A DNA stretch of 64,000 nt from Corynebacterium tuberculostearicum. Lineage in GTDB: Bacteria; Actinomycetota; Actinomycetes; Mycobacteriales; Mycobacteriaceae. Positions 41,856-49,991 of the stretch are shown one piece after another. The notes under the pieces were generated by a model. The model saw nothing but the letters and a program-made list of their open reading frames with translations, ran no database searches and was not told where the DNA came from. The DNA lies in assembly GCF_013408445.1 (NCBI RefSeq), contig NZ_JACBZL010000001.1, forward strand, positions 2,294,001 to 2,358,000. The letters run 5' to 3'. Each line of letters begins with the position of its first letter. Within the stretch, counting starts at the first letter, position 1. Both the position numbers and the translations under genes were made by a program.

Positions 41856-43047
41856 CTGGATTGACACCCGCAGCGATGACGAGCTTGCCGCCGCAGCCCG
41901 CGACCTCTTCGCCGCTTCCTTTCCGGACGCGCCCGAGCCCGCCGGCGTGTGGGCCGCTCCCGGCCGCGTCAACCTCATCGGCGAGCACATCGATTACGCC
42001 GGCGGCGCCTCCATTCCCTTTGCGCTGGAACAAAACACCGCCGTCGCCGTCGCACCCCGCACCGATGGCCTTCTCCGGATAGCCTCCGAATACGACGGCA
42101 GCGTTGCCCAGGCCAGCCTCCCACTCTCCGAAGTCCGCCCTGGCCACCCTTCCGACTGGTCCGGCTACGTTGCCGGCACCGTCTGGGCCGCCACTGCCGC
42201 GGACGTTCTGACCTGCACCGGCCTCGATATTGCCATCGTCTCCGATGTCCCCGTCGGCTCTGGCCTGTCCAGTTCCGCCGCCCTCGAATGCTCCGTGGCC
42301 GTGGCCGCCTACGAGCTCTGCCACGGCAACGCTCCTGATGACGCCGCCCGCGCGCAGCTGGCCCAGGCTTGCATCCGCGCCGAAAACGAGGTGGTTGGCG
42401 CCTCTACCGGCGGCTTGGATCAAAATGCGAGCCTCTTCGGTCAGCGTGGAAAGGCCCTCTTCCTGGATTTTGCCACCGGCGCCGTCGAGCGCGTGCCGTT
42501 CAATATCGAAGCCCAGGACATGGTGCTGCTCATCGCGGACACCAATGCGCCGCATACGCTTTCCGACGGCCAATATGCCTCCCGCCGCGGCATCATCGAC
42601 GCCGTTCAGACTGCCGCCGGCCGCTCCATCCGCGAAATCCCGGATGCCGTCGCCTTCGCCGCAACCGTCAACCCCCAGGAGGCTGAACTCTACCGCCGCC
42701 GCGTGCGCCACGTGGCGGAAGAGACTGAGCGCACCTTAGCCGCCGCTACCGCGCTCACCTCATCCGACCTGGCAGAGTTCCGCCGCCTCATGCGCGAAAG
42801 CCACCTTTCCCTGCGCGACCTGTATGAAGTCACCACTCCGGAACTCGACTCCGCTTTCACCGCGGCTGGCGAACTCGGTGCCCGCATGACTGGCGGCGGC
42901 TTCGGCGGCGCCGTCATCGCGCTCATCCCGCGCTCCGCCGTGGAGTCCACCGCCCAGGCCATTTACGACGCTGCAGCATCCCGCGGCTTCCCAGAGCCCA
43001 CCTTCTTGGTGGCCCGCCCGGGAGACGGCGCCCGCCGCTTGGCTTAA
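41848..43047 (+). CDS. galK: Galactokinase
   Basis: 399 residues, GHMP kinase. Signature APGRVNLIGEHIDYAGGASIPFAL, ATP loop DVPVGSGLSSSAALECSVAVAA and C-terminal GARMTGGGFGGAVIALIP. It phosphorylates galactose at C1. The ATG at 41848, behind AAGGAG, lies inside the last codons of galT. Last gene of the unit. No galE is present in the window. Confidence 0.96.
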   Translation: MLNWIDTRSDDELAAAARDLFAASFPDAPEPAGVWAAPGRVNLIGEHIDYAGGASIPFALEQNTAVAVAPRTDGLLRIASEYDGSVAQASLPLSEVRPGHPSDWSGYVAGTVWAATAADVLTCTGLDIAIVSDVPVGSGLSSSAALECSVAVAAYELCHGNAPDDAARAQLAQACIRAENEVVGASTGGLDQNASLFGQRGKALFLDFATGAVERVPFNIEAQDMVLLIADTNAPHTLSDGQYASRRGIIDAVQTAAGRSIREIPDAVAFAATVNPQEAELYRRRVRHVAEETERTLAAATALTSSDLAEFRRLMRESHLSLRDLYEVTTPELDSAFTAAGELGARMTGGGFGGAVIALIPRSAVESTAQAIYDAAASRGFPEPTFLVARPGDGARRLA

Positions 43048-43098
43048 GCTCCGGCTCCGGGCTCGGCTCGGTCGCGACCCCCAGCGCGCCTCTCGTCG

Positions 43099-43189
43099 TT
43101 AGGTCCATACTGATCAGGCTGATCTGAAGGCTGGGCCGCCTCAGATCGGCCCTAACTCCCTCAATTCGGCCTGATCAGATCAGCCCTAA
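43099..43189. repeat. 91-bp palindromic element, copy 1
   Basis: Begins TTAGGTCC and ends CCCTAA. Each end folds onto the other: TTAGG..C....CTGATCAGGC on the left against its near reverse complement on the right. It aligns without gaps to the copy at 44321-44411 with 64 of 91 positions identical by hand count, including the shared block CCTCAATTCGGCC. Lies between galK and the RNase H-fold gene. Confidence 0.82.
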
Positions 43190-43205
43190 GCCTTTAGCGT
43201 TTGGT

Positions 43206-44249
43206 TCACAACGCCGAGAGAGCTTTCTGAATCCCCTCGCGCAGCGTCTCGCGAGACTGCTTCATCGGATGCGCAATCGCGCGCAACCCCATGTACGCAA
43301 TCTGGTCGGCCGCCCGATTCAGCGGATCGCCCGCATGCCCGAGCACACGGCGAATGTCAACCTCGCATTGGCCCTGGATATCGCCCCAAGCTTGCTGGAA
43401 TCGGGACCGCGCACCCGAAGACACCCCTCGCCACGTGCGCCCCGGCCGCGATGCTTTAGAGCCGCGCTTATGCACAATCTGCTCGACCGCCTCCAAAGCG
43501 GCTACGGAATCGGACTCAATAACCGCCTTGCGCGCACCCACCTTGAGCAGGTATTTCAGCGCGAGCGTCAGTGCTTCGAGCTCAAGCTCATCCGTGCTCG
43601 CCTTGGTTTCTCGAGTTCGCAATCGGTAGTCGCCGTTTCCCGCAACGAAGCACATCGACCCCTTGAATACGGTATCCGAGGAAGCATCGGTGGCTATGCG
43701 CACCACGTCGCCCTCGGCCCACGAGGAGGCGCGCGAGAAGTTCGGCCACCAGTGTGCTTTCGGCGTCTCTACCTGTGTCGCTTGCTTCTTTTTCGGCGCC
43801 TCACCCATCTTGCGGGCCTTCCGGGCGGTCAGGCCGGCTTGTTTTCTGCGCACGGAGCTCGCGCTTTTCGATGCCCTATTTTCTCCCGCAAAGCTTCCCG
43901 TCACCGTGAAACCGTCTGCCGTGAGTGCCGCCCGCAACGCGTTCTGCCTGCGGCCAGTGACAATCCACACCCGTCCGTCGAGTCCCTTGAGTGCGCGTTT
44001 GACCTCCCGCACGGCGATATCGACGATATCGCCCTTTTTCGTCTGGCCGCGGCGCACAAAACGCGTCTGCTTAGTATTGACCGCGATGACCCAGCCTTCG
44101 ATGGTGCCGTTGGGGGCGGAATCCCAACGTTCGTCCCAGAGCGCGACCGCAACATGGATTGGTGCCGAGACCATATCCGAGGTGATCTTGCGGGTGCCGT
44201 AGGTGCGCGATTGCGTACCGGTTAGTTCTGAGAGCTCGATGGGTTCCAT
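43206..44249 (-). CDS. RNase H-fold protein with N-terminal extension
   Basis: 347 residues. The C-terminal half holds the four acidic residues of an RNase H1-type site: IATDASSD, ELELEALTLAL, VIESDSVAAL and GHAGDPLNRAAD. It should cleave RNA in RNA-DNA hybrids, or be a relative that binds nucleic acid. The first ~110 residues (IHVAVALWDERWDSAPNGTIEGWVIAV...GRVWIVTGRRQNAL) form a separate, possibly also RNase H-like, module, joined by a basic linker (SVRRKQAGLTARKARK). It lacks the usual RHBD signature. The gene is bracketed by the two 91-bp elements and is single. Confidence 0.78.
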   Translation of the reverse strand: MEPIELSELTGTQSRTYGTRKITSDMVSAPIHVAVALWDERWDSAPNGTIEGWVIAVNTKQTRFVRRGQTKKGDIVDIAVREVKRALKGLDGRVWIVTGRRQNALRAALTADGFTVTGSFAGENRASKSASSVRRKQAGLTARKARKMGEAPKKKQATQVETPKAHWWPNFSRASSWAEGDVVRIATDASSDTVFKGSMCFVAGNGDYRLRTRETKASTDELELEALTLALKYLLKVGARKAVIESDSVAALEAVEQIVHKRGSKASRPGRTWRGVSSGARSRFQQAWGDIQGQCEVDIRRVLGHAGDPLNRAADQIAYMGLRAIAHPMKQSRETLREGIQKALSAL

Positions 44250-44320
44250 TATCTCTAGTAAAGCACGGTTAACCGCGCTGCTGAATTATCCCCCACACCG
44301 CCGCTGTGAACTAATTCTCC

Positions 44321-44411
44321 TTAGGTCGAATGTGATCGAGCCGATCTGAGCACAACCCGCCCTCAAATCAGCCTCAACGCCCTCAATTCGGCCCGATCAC
44401 CTTGGACCTAA
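44321..44411. repeat. 91-bp palindromic element, copy 2
   Basis: Same length and orientation as copy 1. Its ends are strong inverted repeats: TTAGGTC..A..TGATCG.GCCGA at the left and the reverse complement at the right, finishing GGACCTAA. It lies between the RNase H-fold gene and the DUF559 gene. Confidence 0.82.
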
Positions 44412-44500
44412 CGTTCCGACCCCCACTCAAGGTCCTCGGAAATTCACCTTCCTGAGCCTCATGACGCGTGCCCCGCCCCGCCAGCCGCGAAGATGAAACC

Positions 44501-45403
44501 ATGATTACAGATCACTTCATCAACCTTCGTTACGCCGGAGCCGAAAGTCCGCACCATTTAGCCCTCCAACGCGGTGAGCTCACCCAGATAGCGCCCTGGG
44601 TCGCCGTTCCCACGGCCACCTGGAGGCAATGGGTGCGCCATAAACAACAATTCGCCAAAGTAGTCGCTGCCGGGTGGAGCACCCACCGCGCCGTCCTCAT
44701 CGGCAAATCGGCCGCGCGGCTGTGGGGAATGTGGGTAATTTCCGGGGAAGGGGAGGAGGTGGAGCTAGCGGTGCCTTCGGGAAGCGTTCCCCCACGCAGG
44801 CTCACCCCGAAAGGCTACCGGTACCGCCGAGTAAAGTCCCTTCAAGAATCCACGGTGTCGATAGCGGGTGTGCGCGCCACGAATCCCGCCCGCACCTGCC
44901 TCGAAATCGCCCGGCTACACGGCTTCCCAGATGGCCTGGTAGCTACTGATTCTGCCCTCGGCCGACACGACGTCACTACATACGACCTGCGCGAAGAACT
45001 GGCAAAAATGCAGCGCACGAGGGGACAAGCAGCCATGCGTAAGGTTATCGAGCACGCGTACGGCGGATCGGAATCGCCCTATGAGTCCTATCTGCGAGCC
45101 CTTATTATTGAGCGTTTCCCGCAGGTGAAAATTGAGCCCCAGAAATCGCTGCTCGGGAAATATCGGGCGGATCTTTGTCTCGATGGCTGGCTGGTACTCG
45201 AGGTCGATGGCGATGCCAAGTATGACGGCACCTATGGCGAGGCACCCGCCCACGTGGTCAAGCAGCAGATAAAGAGGCAGCGAGCGCTAGAAAACCGCGG
45301 ATACGTGGTGCTGCGCTTTGGCCCCAGCGATATGAAAGCGCCGGACGAGGCATTGCGGATAATCGCTAGCCACCTGGGAAAACGTGGCAGAAAAGTAGCC
45401 TAG
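44501..45403 (+). CDS. AbiEi-like / DUF559 nuclease-fold protein
   Basis: 300 residues. The N-terminal half (WSTHRAVLIGKSAARLWGMWVI, later VRATNPARTCLEIARLHG) resembles AbiEi-type proteins. The C-terminal part is a DUF559/Vsr-like PD-(D/E)xK domain: ESPYESYLRALIIERFP, YRADLCLDGWLVLEVDGDAKYDG and RQRALENRGYVVLRFGP carry the Glu, Asp, Glu and Lys-like positions. Such genes are frequent in actinobacteria and often lie in variable regions. The biological role is unknown. The start is ATG 44501, with only a weak ribosome site. Confidence 0.75.
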   Translation: MITDHFINLRYAGAESPHHLALQRGELTQIAPWVAVPTATWRQWVRHKQQFAKVVAAGWSTHRAVLIGKSAARLWGMWVISGEGEEVELAVPSGSVPPRRLTPKGYRYRRVKSLQESTVSIAGVRATNPARTCLEIARLHGFPDGLVATDSALGRHDVTTYDLREELAKMQRTRGQAAMRKVIEHAYGGSESPYESYLRALIIERFPQVKIEPQKSLLGKYRADLCLDGWLVLEVDGDAKYDGTYGEAPAHVVKQQIKRQRALENRGYVVLRFGPSDMKAPDEALRIIASHLGKRGRKVA

Positions 45404-45436
45404 ATCACCCCCGCGCCACCCCACAACGCATAAAAG

Positions 45437-45447
45437 TTGTTGAACAA
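45437..45447. promoter_or_regulatory. Operator candidate of the oxoproline cluster, right-going arm
   Basis: TTGTTGAACAA, an 11-bp palindrome, 72 bases before the NRAMP-fold transporter gene. The same 11-mer occurs before pxpA at 52335-52345. GntR/FCD regulators bind this sort of TTGT..ACAA dyad, and one is encoded between the two arms. Confidence 0.68.
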
Positions 45448-45468
45448 AAGGCATAGCAACCTTTAAGA

Positions 45469-45480
45469 TGATGCGCATCA
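45469..45480. promoter_or_regulatory. Second palindrome before the NRAMP-fold gene
   Basis: TGATGCGCATCA is a perfect 12-bp palindrome 39 bases before the start, with a partial repeat (TGCATCAC) just downstream. It may be a second regulator site. No binding protein can be named. Confidence 0.45.
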
Positions 45481-45518
45481 CAAACTAATGCGACCTGCAT
45501 CACGAAAGGTGAAATCTA

Positions 45519-46754
45519 GTGAGTGCTGAGACATCACACGCCGCTCCGGCGCAGGCAGGGGACAAGACCCCGCCCAAAGGCCTCGGCGCCATGGCCGGTG
45601 CCATGTTCCTCATGGCCACCTCCGCCATCGGTCCGGGATTTTTGACCCAGACCTCGGTCTTTACCGTGCAGATGGGTGCGTCCTTCGCGTTTGCGATTAT
45701 GCTGTCCATCCTCGTTGATATCGCCATCCAGCTCAATGTGTGGCGAGTTCTCTGCGTGACCGGCATGCGCGCCAATACCTTGGGCAATACCGTGCTCCCT
45801 GGCCTGGGCTGGGTGCTTGCCGTATTCGTGTTCATCGGCGGCGCAGTCTTCAATATTGGCAATATCGCCGGTTCTGGCCTGGGCATTAACGCGATGCTGG
45901 GCATCGATTCGCGCATCGGCGGCGTCATTGCCGCGGCCATCGCGATCTTCATCTTCCTCTCCAAAAAGGCGGGCATGGCGCTTGACCGTCTCGTCGCGGT
46001 CTTGGGCGCGGTCATGATCCTGCTGATGCTCTACGTTGCGGTGGTCAGCCAGCCACCGGTGGGGGAGGCGCTCAAGAATACCGTCGCGCCGGGCGAGATC
46101 GACTTCTTCGTCATCACCACCATCATCGGCGGCACCGTGGGCGGCTATATCACCTTTGCCGGCGCGCACCGCCTCATCGATTCCGGCCACACCGGCGTGG
46201 AAAACGTCAAGAACATTACCTATACCTCGGTAAGCGGCATCGTGGTCACCGGCATCATGCGCATGCTCCTCTTCTTGGCGGTTCTCGGTGTGGTGGCCAC
46301 CGGCGTGGCGCTCTCGGACGACAACACCGCGGCCGATGCTTTCTACAATGCCGCCGGCGAGTTTGGCCTGCGCGCCTTCGGCGTAGTCCTCTTCGCGGCC
46401 GGTTTGTCCTCGGTTATCGGCGCCGCCTATACCTCGGTATCCTTCGTGACCTCCCAGGAAACCTCGACGCGCACCCGCAATATCCTCACCATCATCTTTA
46501 TTGCGGTGTGCACGGTAGTCTTCGTGGCCATCAACTCCGCGCCACAGAAGTTGCTCATCTTCGCCGGCGCCATCAACGGCCTGATCCTGCCCATCGGTTT
46601 CGCCCTCGTGATGTGGGTAGCCTGGCGCCGCCGCGATCTCCTGCAGGGATACAAGTATCCCAAGTGGTTGCTGATTATCGGCACCCTGGCGTGGGTGCTC
46701 ACCATCTTCATCGGCTTCAAGGCTTTCTCCGGCATTACCGAGCTGTGGGCATAA
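45519..46754 (+). CDS. NRAMP-fold transporter of the oxoproline cluster (YcsG-like)
   Basis: 411 residues, eleven or so transmembrane helices, NRAMP/LeuT-type fold. In metal-transporting NRAMPs helix 1 carries DPGN and helix 6 MPH. Here helix 1 reads SAIGPGFLTQT and helix 6 TFAGAHRLID, so the metal ligands are missing. Bacillus YcsG, a relative, also sits with the 5-oxoprolinase genes, which suggests transport of a non-metal substrate such as 5-oxoproline (inference). GAAAGGTGAAA precedes the GTG. It overlaps the next gene by one base. Confidence 0.87.
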   Translation: MSAETSHAAPAQAGDKTPPKGLGAMAGAMFLMATSAIGPGFLTQTSVFTVQMGASFAFAIMLSILVDIAIQLNVWRVLCVTGMRANTLGNTVLPGLGWVLAVFVFIGGAVFNIGNIAGSGLGINAMLGIDSRIGGVIAAAIAIFIFLSKKAGMALDRLVAVLGAVMILLMLYVAVVSQPPVGEALKNTVAPGEIDFFVITTIIGGTVGGYITFAGAHRLIDSGHTGVENVKNITYTSVSGIVVTGIMRMLLFLAVLGVVATGVALSDDNTAADAFYNAAGEFGLRAFGVVLFAAGLSSVIGAAYTSVSFVTSQETSTRTRNILTIIFIAVCTVVFVAINSAPQKLLIFAGAINGLILPIGFALVMWVAWRRRDLLQGYKYPKWLLIIGTLAWVLTIFIGFKAFSGITELWA

Positions 46755-47524
46755 TGCAGACTCCGGAGCAGGTGCGCGAGTATGCGCGCAGCCATGACAT
46801 GGCCACCACCGCCGGGCATGCCCGCGGCTTCATGCAGGCTAACCTGCTGGCCGTGCCGCAGGAATATGCCTTCGATTTCTTGCTCTTTGCCCAGCGAAAT
46901 CCCAAGCCATGCCCGATTGTGGGCGTGCTGGAAGCCGGTCAGTACACCTCCGAGCTACTGCCGGGTGGGGACATCCGCACCGATATTCCGGCCTACCGCG
47001 TCTTTGAAAACGGCGAGCATACAGCCACGCTTGCCGACGCCACCTCCTACTACACCCCAGACATGGTCAGCTTCCTTATCGGTTGCTCTTTTACCTTCGA
47101 GACTGCGCTGCAGGATAACGGCATTGAGGTCGCGCACATTGCTCAGCAGCGCAATGTGCCGATGTTTAAAACCACGATTCCCACCACCCCGGCCGGTGTC
47201 TTTTCCGGTCCCATGGTGGTCTCCATGCGCCCGATTCCGGCCGCGCAGGTCTCCGATGCCGTGCGGATTACCTCCCGTTACCCATCTGTTCACGGCGCCC
47301 CGGTTCACGTGGGTGACCCGGCGGCCATTGGTATTGAGGATCTGTCCCGCCCCGATTTTGGTGATCCGGGCGAAGTGCCAGAGGGCTGCCTGCCGGTCTT
47401 TTGGGCCTGTGGGGTGACTCCGCAGGCCATCGTGATGGAATCGAAGCCGCGCCTAGCCATTACGCACGCGCCGGGTCAGATGCTCGTGACCAACGCCCGC
47501 GATCAAGATTTCCTCATTCCTTAA
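46754..47524 (+). CDS. YcsI/DUF1445 family protein (putative hydro-lyase, D-glutamate cyclase-like)
   Basis: 256 residues: HARGFMQANLLAVPQEYAFDFLLFAQRNPKPCPIVGVLE, DMVSFLIGCSFTFETAL, VFSGPMVVSMRPIP and the closing ITHAPGQMLVTN match the DUF1445/YcsI family. Mammalian relatives convert D-glutamate to 5-oxo-D-proline, and the family travels with oxoprolinase genes, so a role in 5-oxoproline or D-glutamate handling fits. The ATG overlaps the transporter stop (TAATG). Its stop overlaps the convergent gntR stop. Confidence 0.88.
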   Translation: MQTPEQVREYARSHDMATTAGHARGFMQANLLAVPQEYAFDFLLFAQRNPKPCPIVGVLEAGQYTSELLPGGDIRTDIPAYRVFENGEHTATLADATSYYTPDMVSFLIGCSFTFETALQDNGIEVAHIAQQRNVPMFKTTIPTTPAGVFSGPMVVSMRPIPAAQVSDAVRITSRYPSVHGAPVHVGDPAAIGIEDLSRPDFGDPGEVPEGCLPVFWACGVTPQAIVMESKPRLAITHAPGQMLVTNARDQDFLIP

Positions 47525-48141
47525 TCGTCCAGCACGGCGAGGATCTTCTCGCAGGTATTCATGAGGCTGTCATGCGCAAGCGTGGCGGCCTCGCGGCGTT
47601 TTCCATCCGCGATGAGCGTGGCCAAGGTGATGTTTCCTTGAATGTGGTCCGCATGCAGCTGCGGATAGCGAGGAATGGCTAGCAGGAAGGTGAGCCGCAT
47701 GCGGGCGAGCAGGTTATCCATCTGCTCATTAAGCGTAGGCGAGCCCAGCGCGGCCACCAGCGTGCGGTGGAAGCGTTGGTTGATGGCGGAGACTTCCTGG
47801 TGCTCGCCGCGTGCTGCGTAGTCGAAGGCGGAGGAAGTGAGGGTGACGAGCGAGGGGGCGTCGGCAAAAGCGCCCCACCGCACCGCCGCGGGCTCGATGG
47901 CCGCGCGGGCGGCAAAGAGGTCACGGATATAGTCTGCGTCCGGCGTGGCGAGGAAGACGCCGCGGTTGGGGATGCGCTCGACAATGCGCTCCGCGGCGAG
48001 CCTAGTGAAAGACTCGCGGAGGGTATTGCGCGAGCAGTGAAAGCGCTCGGCCGCCTTGACCTCGCTGAGCTGCTCGCCCGGCTGGAACTCGCCGGCGGAG
48101 ATGGCCTCGCGCAGCTCGGAGGCGACAGACTGGGAAAGCAT
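47521..48141 (-). CDS. GntR-family (FCD-type) regulator of the oxoproline cluster
   Basis: 206 residues. Winged helix-turn-helix (SVASELREAISAGEFQPGEQLSEVKAAERFHCSRNTLRESFTRLAAERIVERIPNRGVFLA) and an all-helical FCD ligand domain with the histidines NQRFHRTLVAAL and HADHIQGNITLATLIADGKRREA. It is encoded between the two arms of the cluster and most likely binds the TTGTTGAACAA sites. The start may be ATG 48141 or GTG 48147. Neither has a clear ribosome site, so the message may be leaderless. Confidence 0.9.
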   Translation of the reverse strand: MLSQSVASELREAISAGEFQPGEQLSEVKAAERFHCSRNTLRESFTRLAAERIVERIPNRGVFLATPDADYIRDLFAARAAIEPAAVRWGAFADAPSLVTLTSSAFDYAARGEHQEVSAINQRFHRTLVAALGSPTLNEQMDNLLARMRLTFLLAIPRYPQLHADHIQGNITLATLIADGKRREAATLAHDSLMNTCEKILAVLDD

Positions 48142-48151
48142 GACCACAACT

Positions 48152-48192
48152 GTACTAAAAAGTTATGCACCTCACATTGGAGATGAGGTGCA
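48152..48192 (-). terminator. Terminator after the biotin carboxylase gene of the oxoproline operon
   Basis: Arms TGCACCTCA (48166-48174) and TGAGGTGCA (48184-48192) are a perfect 9-bp stem. Reading leftward it is followed by TAACTTTTTAG. This separates the pxp operon from the regulator gene. Confidence 0.75.
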
Positions 48193-48209
48193 AAAGGGTG
48201 GCGTGAGCG

Positions 48210-49991
48210 CTAATCGATGGTCGCGATGACCTTGGAGGAATCCAGACGGTCACCCTCGGCGGCCAGGAGCTTGATGGTGCCGCCGCGCGGAGCCTTGATG
48301 GCCGATTCCATCTTCATGGCCTCGACGGTGGCGATGGCATCGCCCTCGGCCACGGTATCGCCGTCCGCAACGTTCCAGGCCACGAGGTTTGCTTCGAACG
48401 GGGAGGTGACCGCGTTGTCATCGGTAGACTGTGCGCCGGCCGAAGATGGTGCGGTGGAGGCAGAACCGCCGGCCGAGGCGGCGCCTGGCGCGGCGAGGAA
48501 GTCCACGGGCACGCCGACGTTGACCAGCTTGCCGTCGATTTCTACGGCCACATTGCGGCGCTGGGTGTAGATAGCCTCGACCTTTTCCACCTGGTTGGCG
48601 GCAGACGGGCGGTAGTTGTGATCCACCCAGTCCGTAAACACGCCGATCTCGGAGGCGCCGGCGGCAGCGGCATCGTCTGCTGGGGCGGCGGTGCCGATGA
48701 GTGCAGGCTCATCCATCATGTCGCGGTGGAACGGCAGTACGGTGCGCACGCCGGTGACGGTGAACTCGCGTAGGGCAAAGCGGGCGCGGGCCAGGGCGAT
48801 CTCGCGGGTCGGTCCCCACACCACCAGCTTGGCAATCAGGGAGTCATAGTACGGCGGGATGATAGAGCCAGAGCGCACCGCGGAATCCACGCGGATGCCC
48901 GGGCCGGTGGGCGGCTCGAAGGAGACGATGGTGCCGGGGCACGGCGCAAAGCCATTGAGGATATCCTCAGCATTGATACGGAACTCAAAAGCATGGCCGT
49001 GGGACTGCGGATCCTCATCGAAGGACAGCGGCTCCCCGGCCGCGATGCGGAACTGCTCGGCGATGATATCGGTACCGGTGACTACCTCAGTAACGGGGTG
49101 CTCGACCTGGACGCGGGTATTGACCTCCAGGAAGGAAATGGTGCCGTCCTCGGAAACGATGTATTCCACAGTGCCGGCGCCGGTGTAGCCCACCTTGGAG
49201 CAAATGGAGCGGGCGCCTTCGATGATGCCGTTGCGTTGGGCGTCGGAAAGCGCGGGCGCCGGAGCCTCCTCAATGAGCTTTTGGAAGCGGCGTTGGGTGG
49301 AGCAATCGCGGGTGCCGAGCACGCGCACATTGCCGTGCGTATCGGCCAGCACCTGGGCCTCGACGTGGCGTGGGTGGGTGAGGAACTTCTCCACGTAGCA
49401 CTCGGCGCGGCCGAAAGCCTCCATGGCCTCGCGGCCGGCGGAGTTGAACGCGCCCTCAATTTCTTCCATATTGTCCACGACCTTCAAGCCGCGTCCGCCG
49501 CCGCCATAAGCGGCCTTGATGGCAATGGGCAGGCCATGCTCTTCGGCGAAGGCGCGGGCCTCCTGCCAGTCATCGATGGGATCGGAGGTACCCGGTGCCA
49601 GCGGCGCGCCGACCTCCTCGGCCACGCGGCGCGCAGCGATCTTGTCACCGAGCAACTCGATGGACTCCGGGGAAGGGCCAATCCAGATCATGCCGGCCTC
49701 GGTAACCGTGCGGGCAAAGTCGGCGTTTTCGGACAAGAAGCCGTAGCCCGGGTGGATGGCATCGGCACCGGCGCGCACCGCGATATCGAGTAGCGCGGGC
49801 ACGTTCATGTAGGTATCGGCCGCGGTATTGCCCGGCAGCGCATAAGCTTCATCGGCTACCTGGGTATGCAGGGCACCTGCGTCCGCTTCGGAGTAAATGG
49901 CGATGGACTTAATGCCCAGGTCGCGGGCGACGCGGGCGATACGCACGGCAATCTCGCCGCGGTTAGCAATGAGGACGGTTTTAATCTGCAT
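48210..49991 (-). CDS. Biotin carboxylase / biotin carrier protein in the oxoproline operon
   Basis: 593 residues with the same plan as Acc[27 protein letters not shown] loop GGGGRGLKV, EVNTRVQVEHPVTEV, an Ala/Ser-rich linker and a carrier domain with EAMKMES. It is encoded directly after, and overlaps by eleven bases, the PxpB-PxpC fusion, with no acyl-CoA carboxyltransferase near. In urea carboxylase the carboxyltransferase part is built from KipI- and KipA-like domains, the same domains as PxpB and PxpC. I infer that this protein and PxpB-PxpC form one biotin-dependent enzyme. Confidence 0.93.
   Translation of the reverse strand: MQIKTVLIANRGEIAVRIARVARDLGIKSIAIYSEADAGALHTQVADEAYALPGNTAADTYMNVPALLDIAVRAGADAIHPGYGFLSENADFARTVTEAGMIWIGPSPESIELLGDKIAARRVAEEVGAPLAPGTSDPIDDWQEARAFAEEHGLPIAIKAAYGGGGRGLKVVDNMEEIEGAFNSAGREAMEAFGRAECYVEKFLTHPRHVEAQVLADTHGNVRVLGTRDCSTQRRFQKLIEEAPAPALSDAQRNGIIEGARSICSKVGYTGAGTVEYIVSEDGTISFLEVNTRVQVEHPVTEVVTGTDIIAEQFRIAAGEPLSFDEDPQSHGHAFEFRINAEDILNGFAPCPGTIVSFEPPTGPGIRVDSAVRSGSIIPPYYDSLIAKLVVWGPTREIALARARFALREFTVTGVRTVLPFHRDMMDEPALIGTAAPADDAAAAGASEIGVFTDWVDHNYRPSAANQVEKVEAIYTQRRNVAVEIDGKLVNVGVPVDFLAAPGAASAGGSASTAPSSAGAQSTDDNAVTSPFEANLVAWNVADGDTVAEGDAIATVEAMKMESAIKAPRGGTIKLLAAEGDRLDSSKVIATID

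Noticed and set aside
46508..46753. Longer N-terminus for the YcsI-like protein
   Set aside because: The extension runs through the transporter gene in another frame. The ATG at 46754 overlaps the preceding stop as in a coupled operon.
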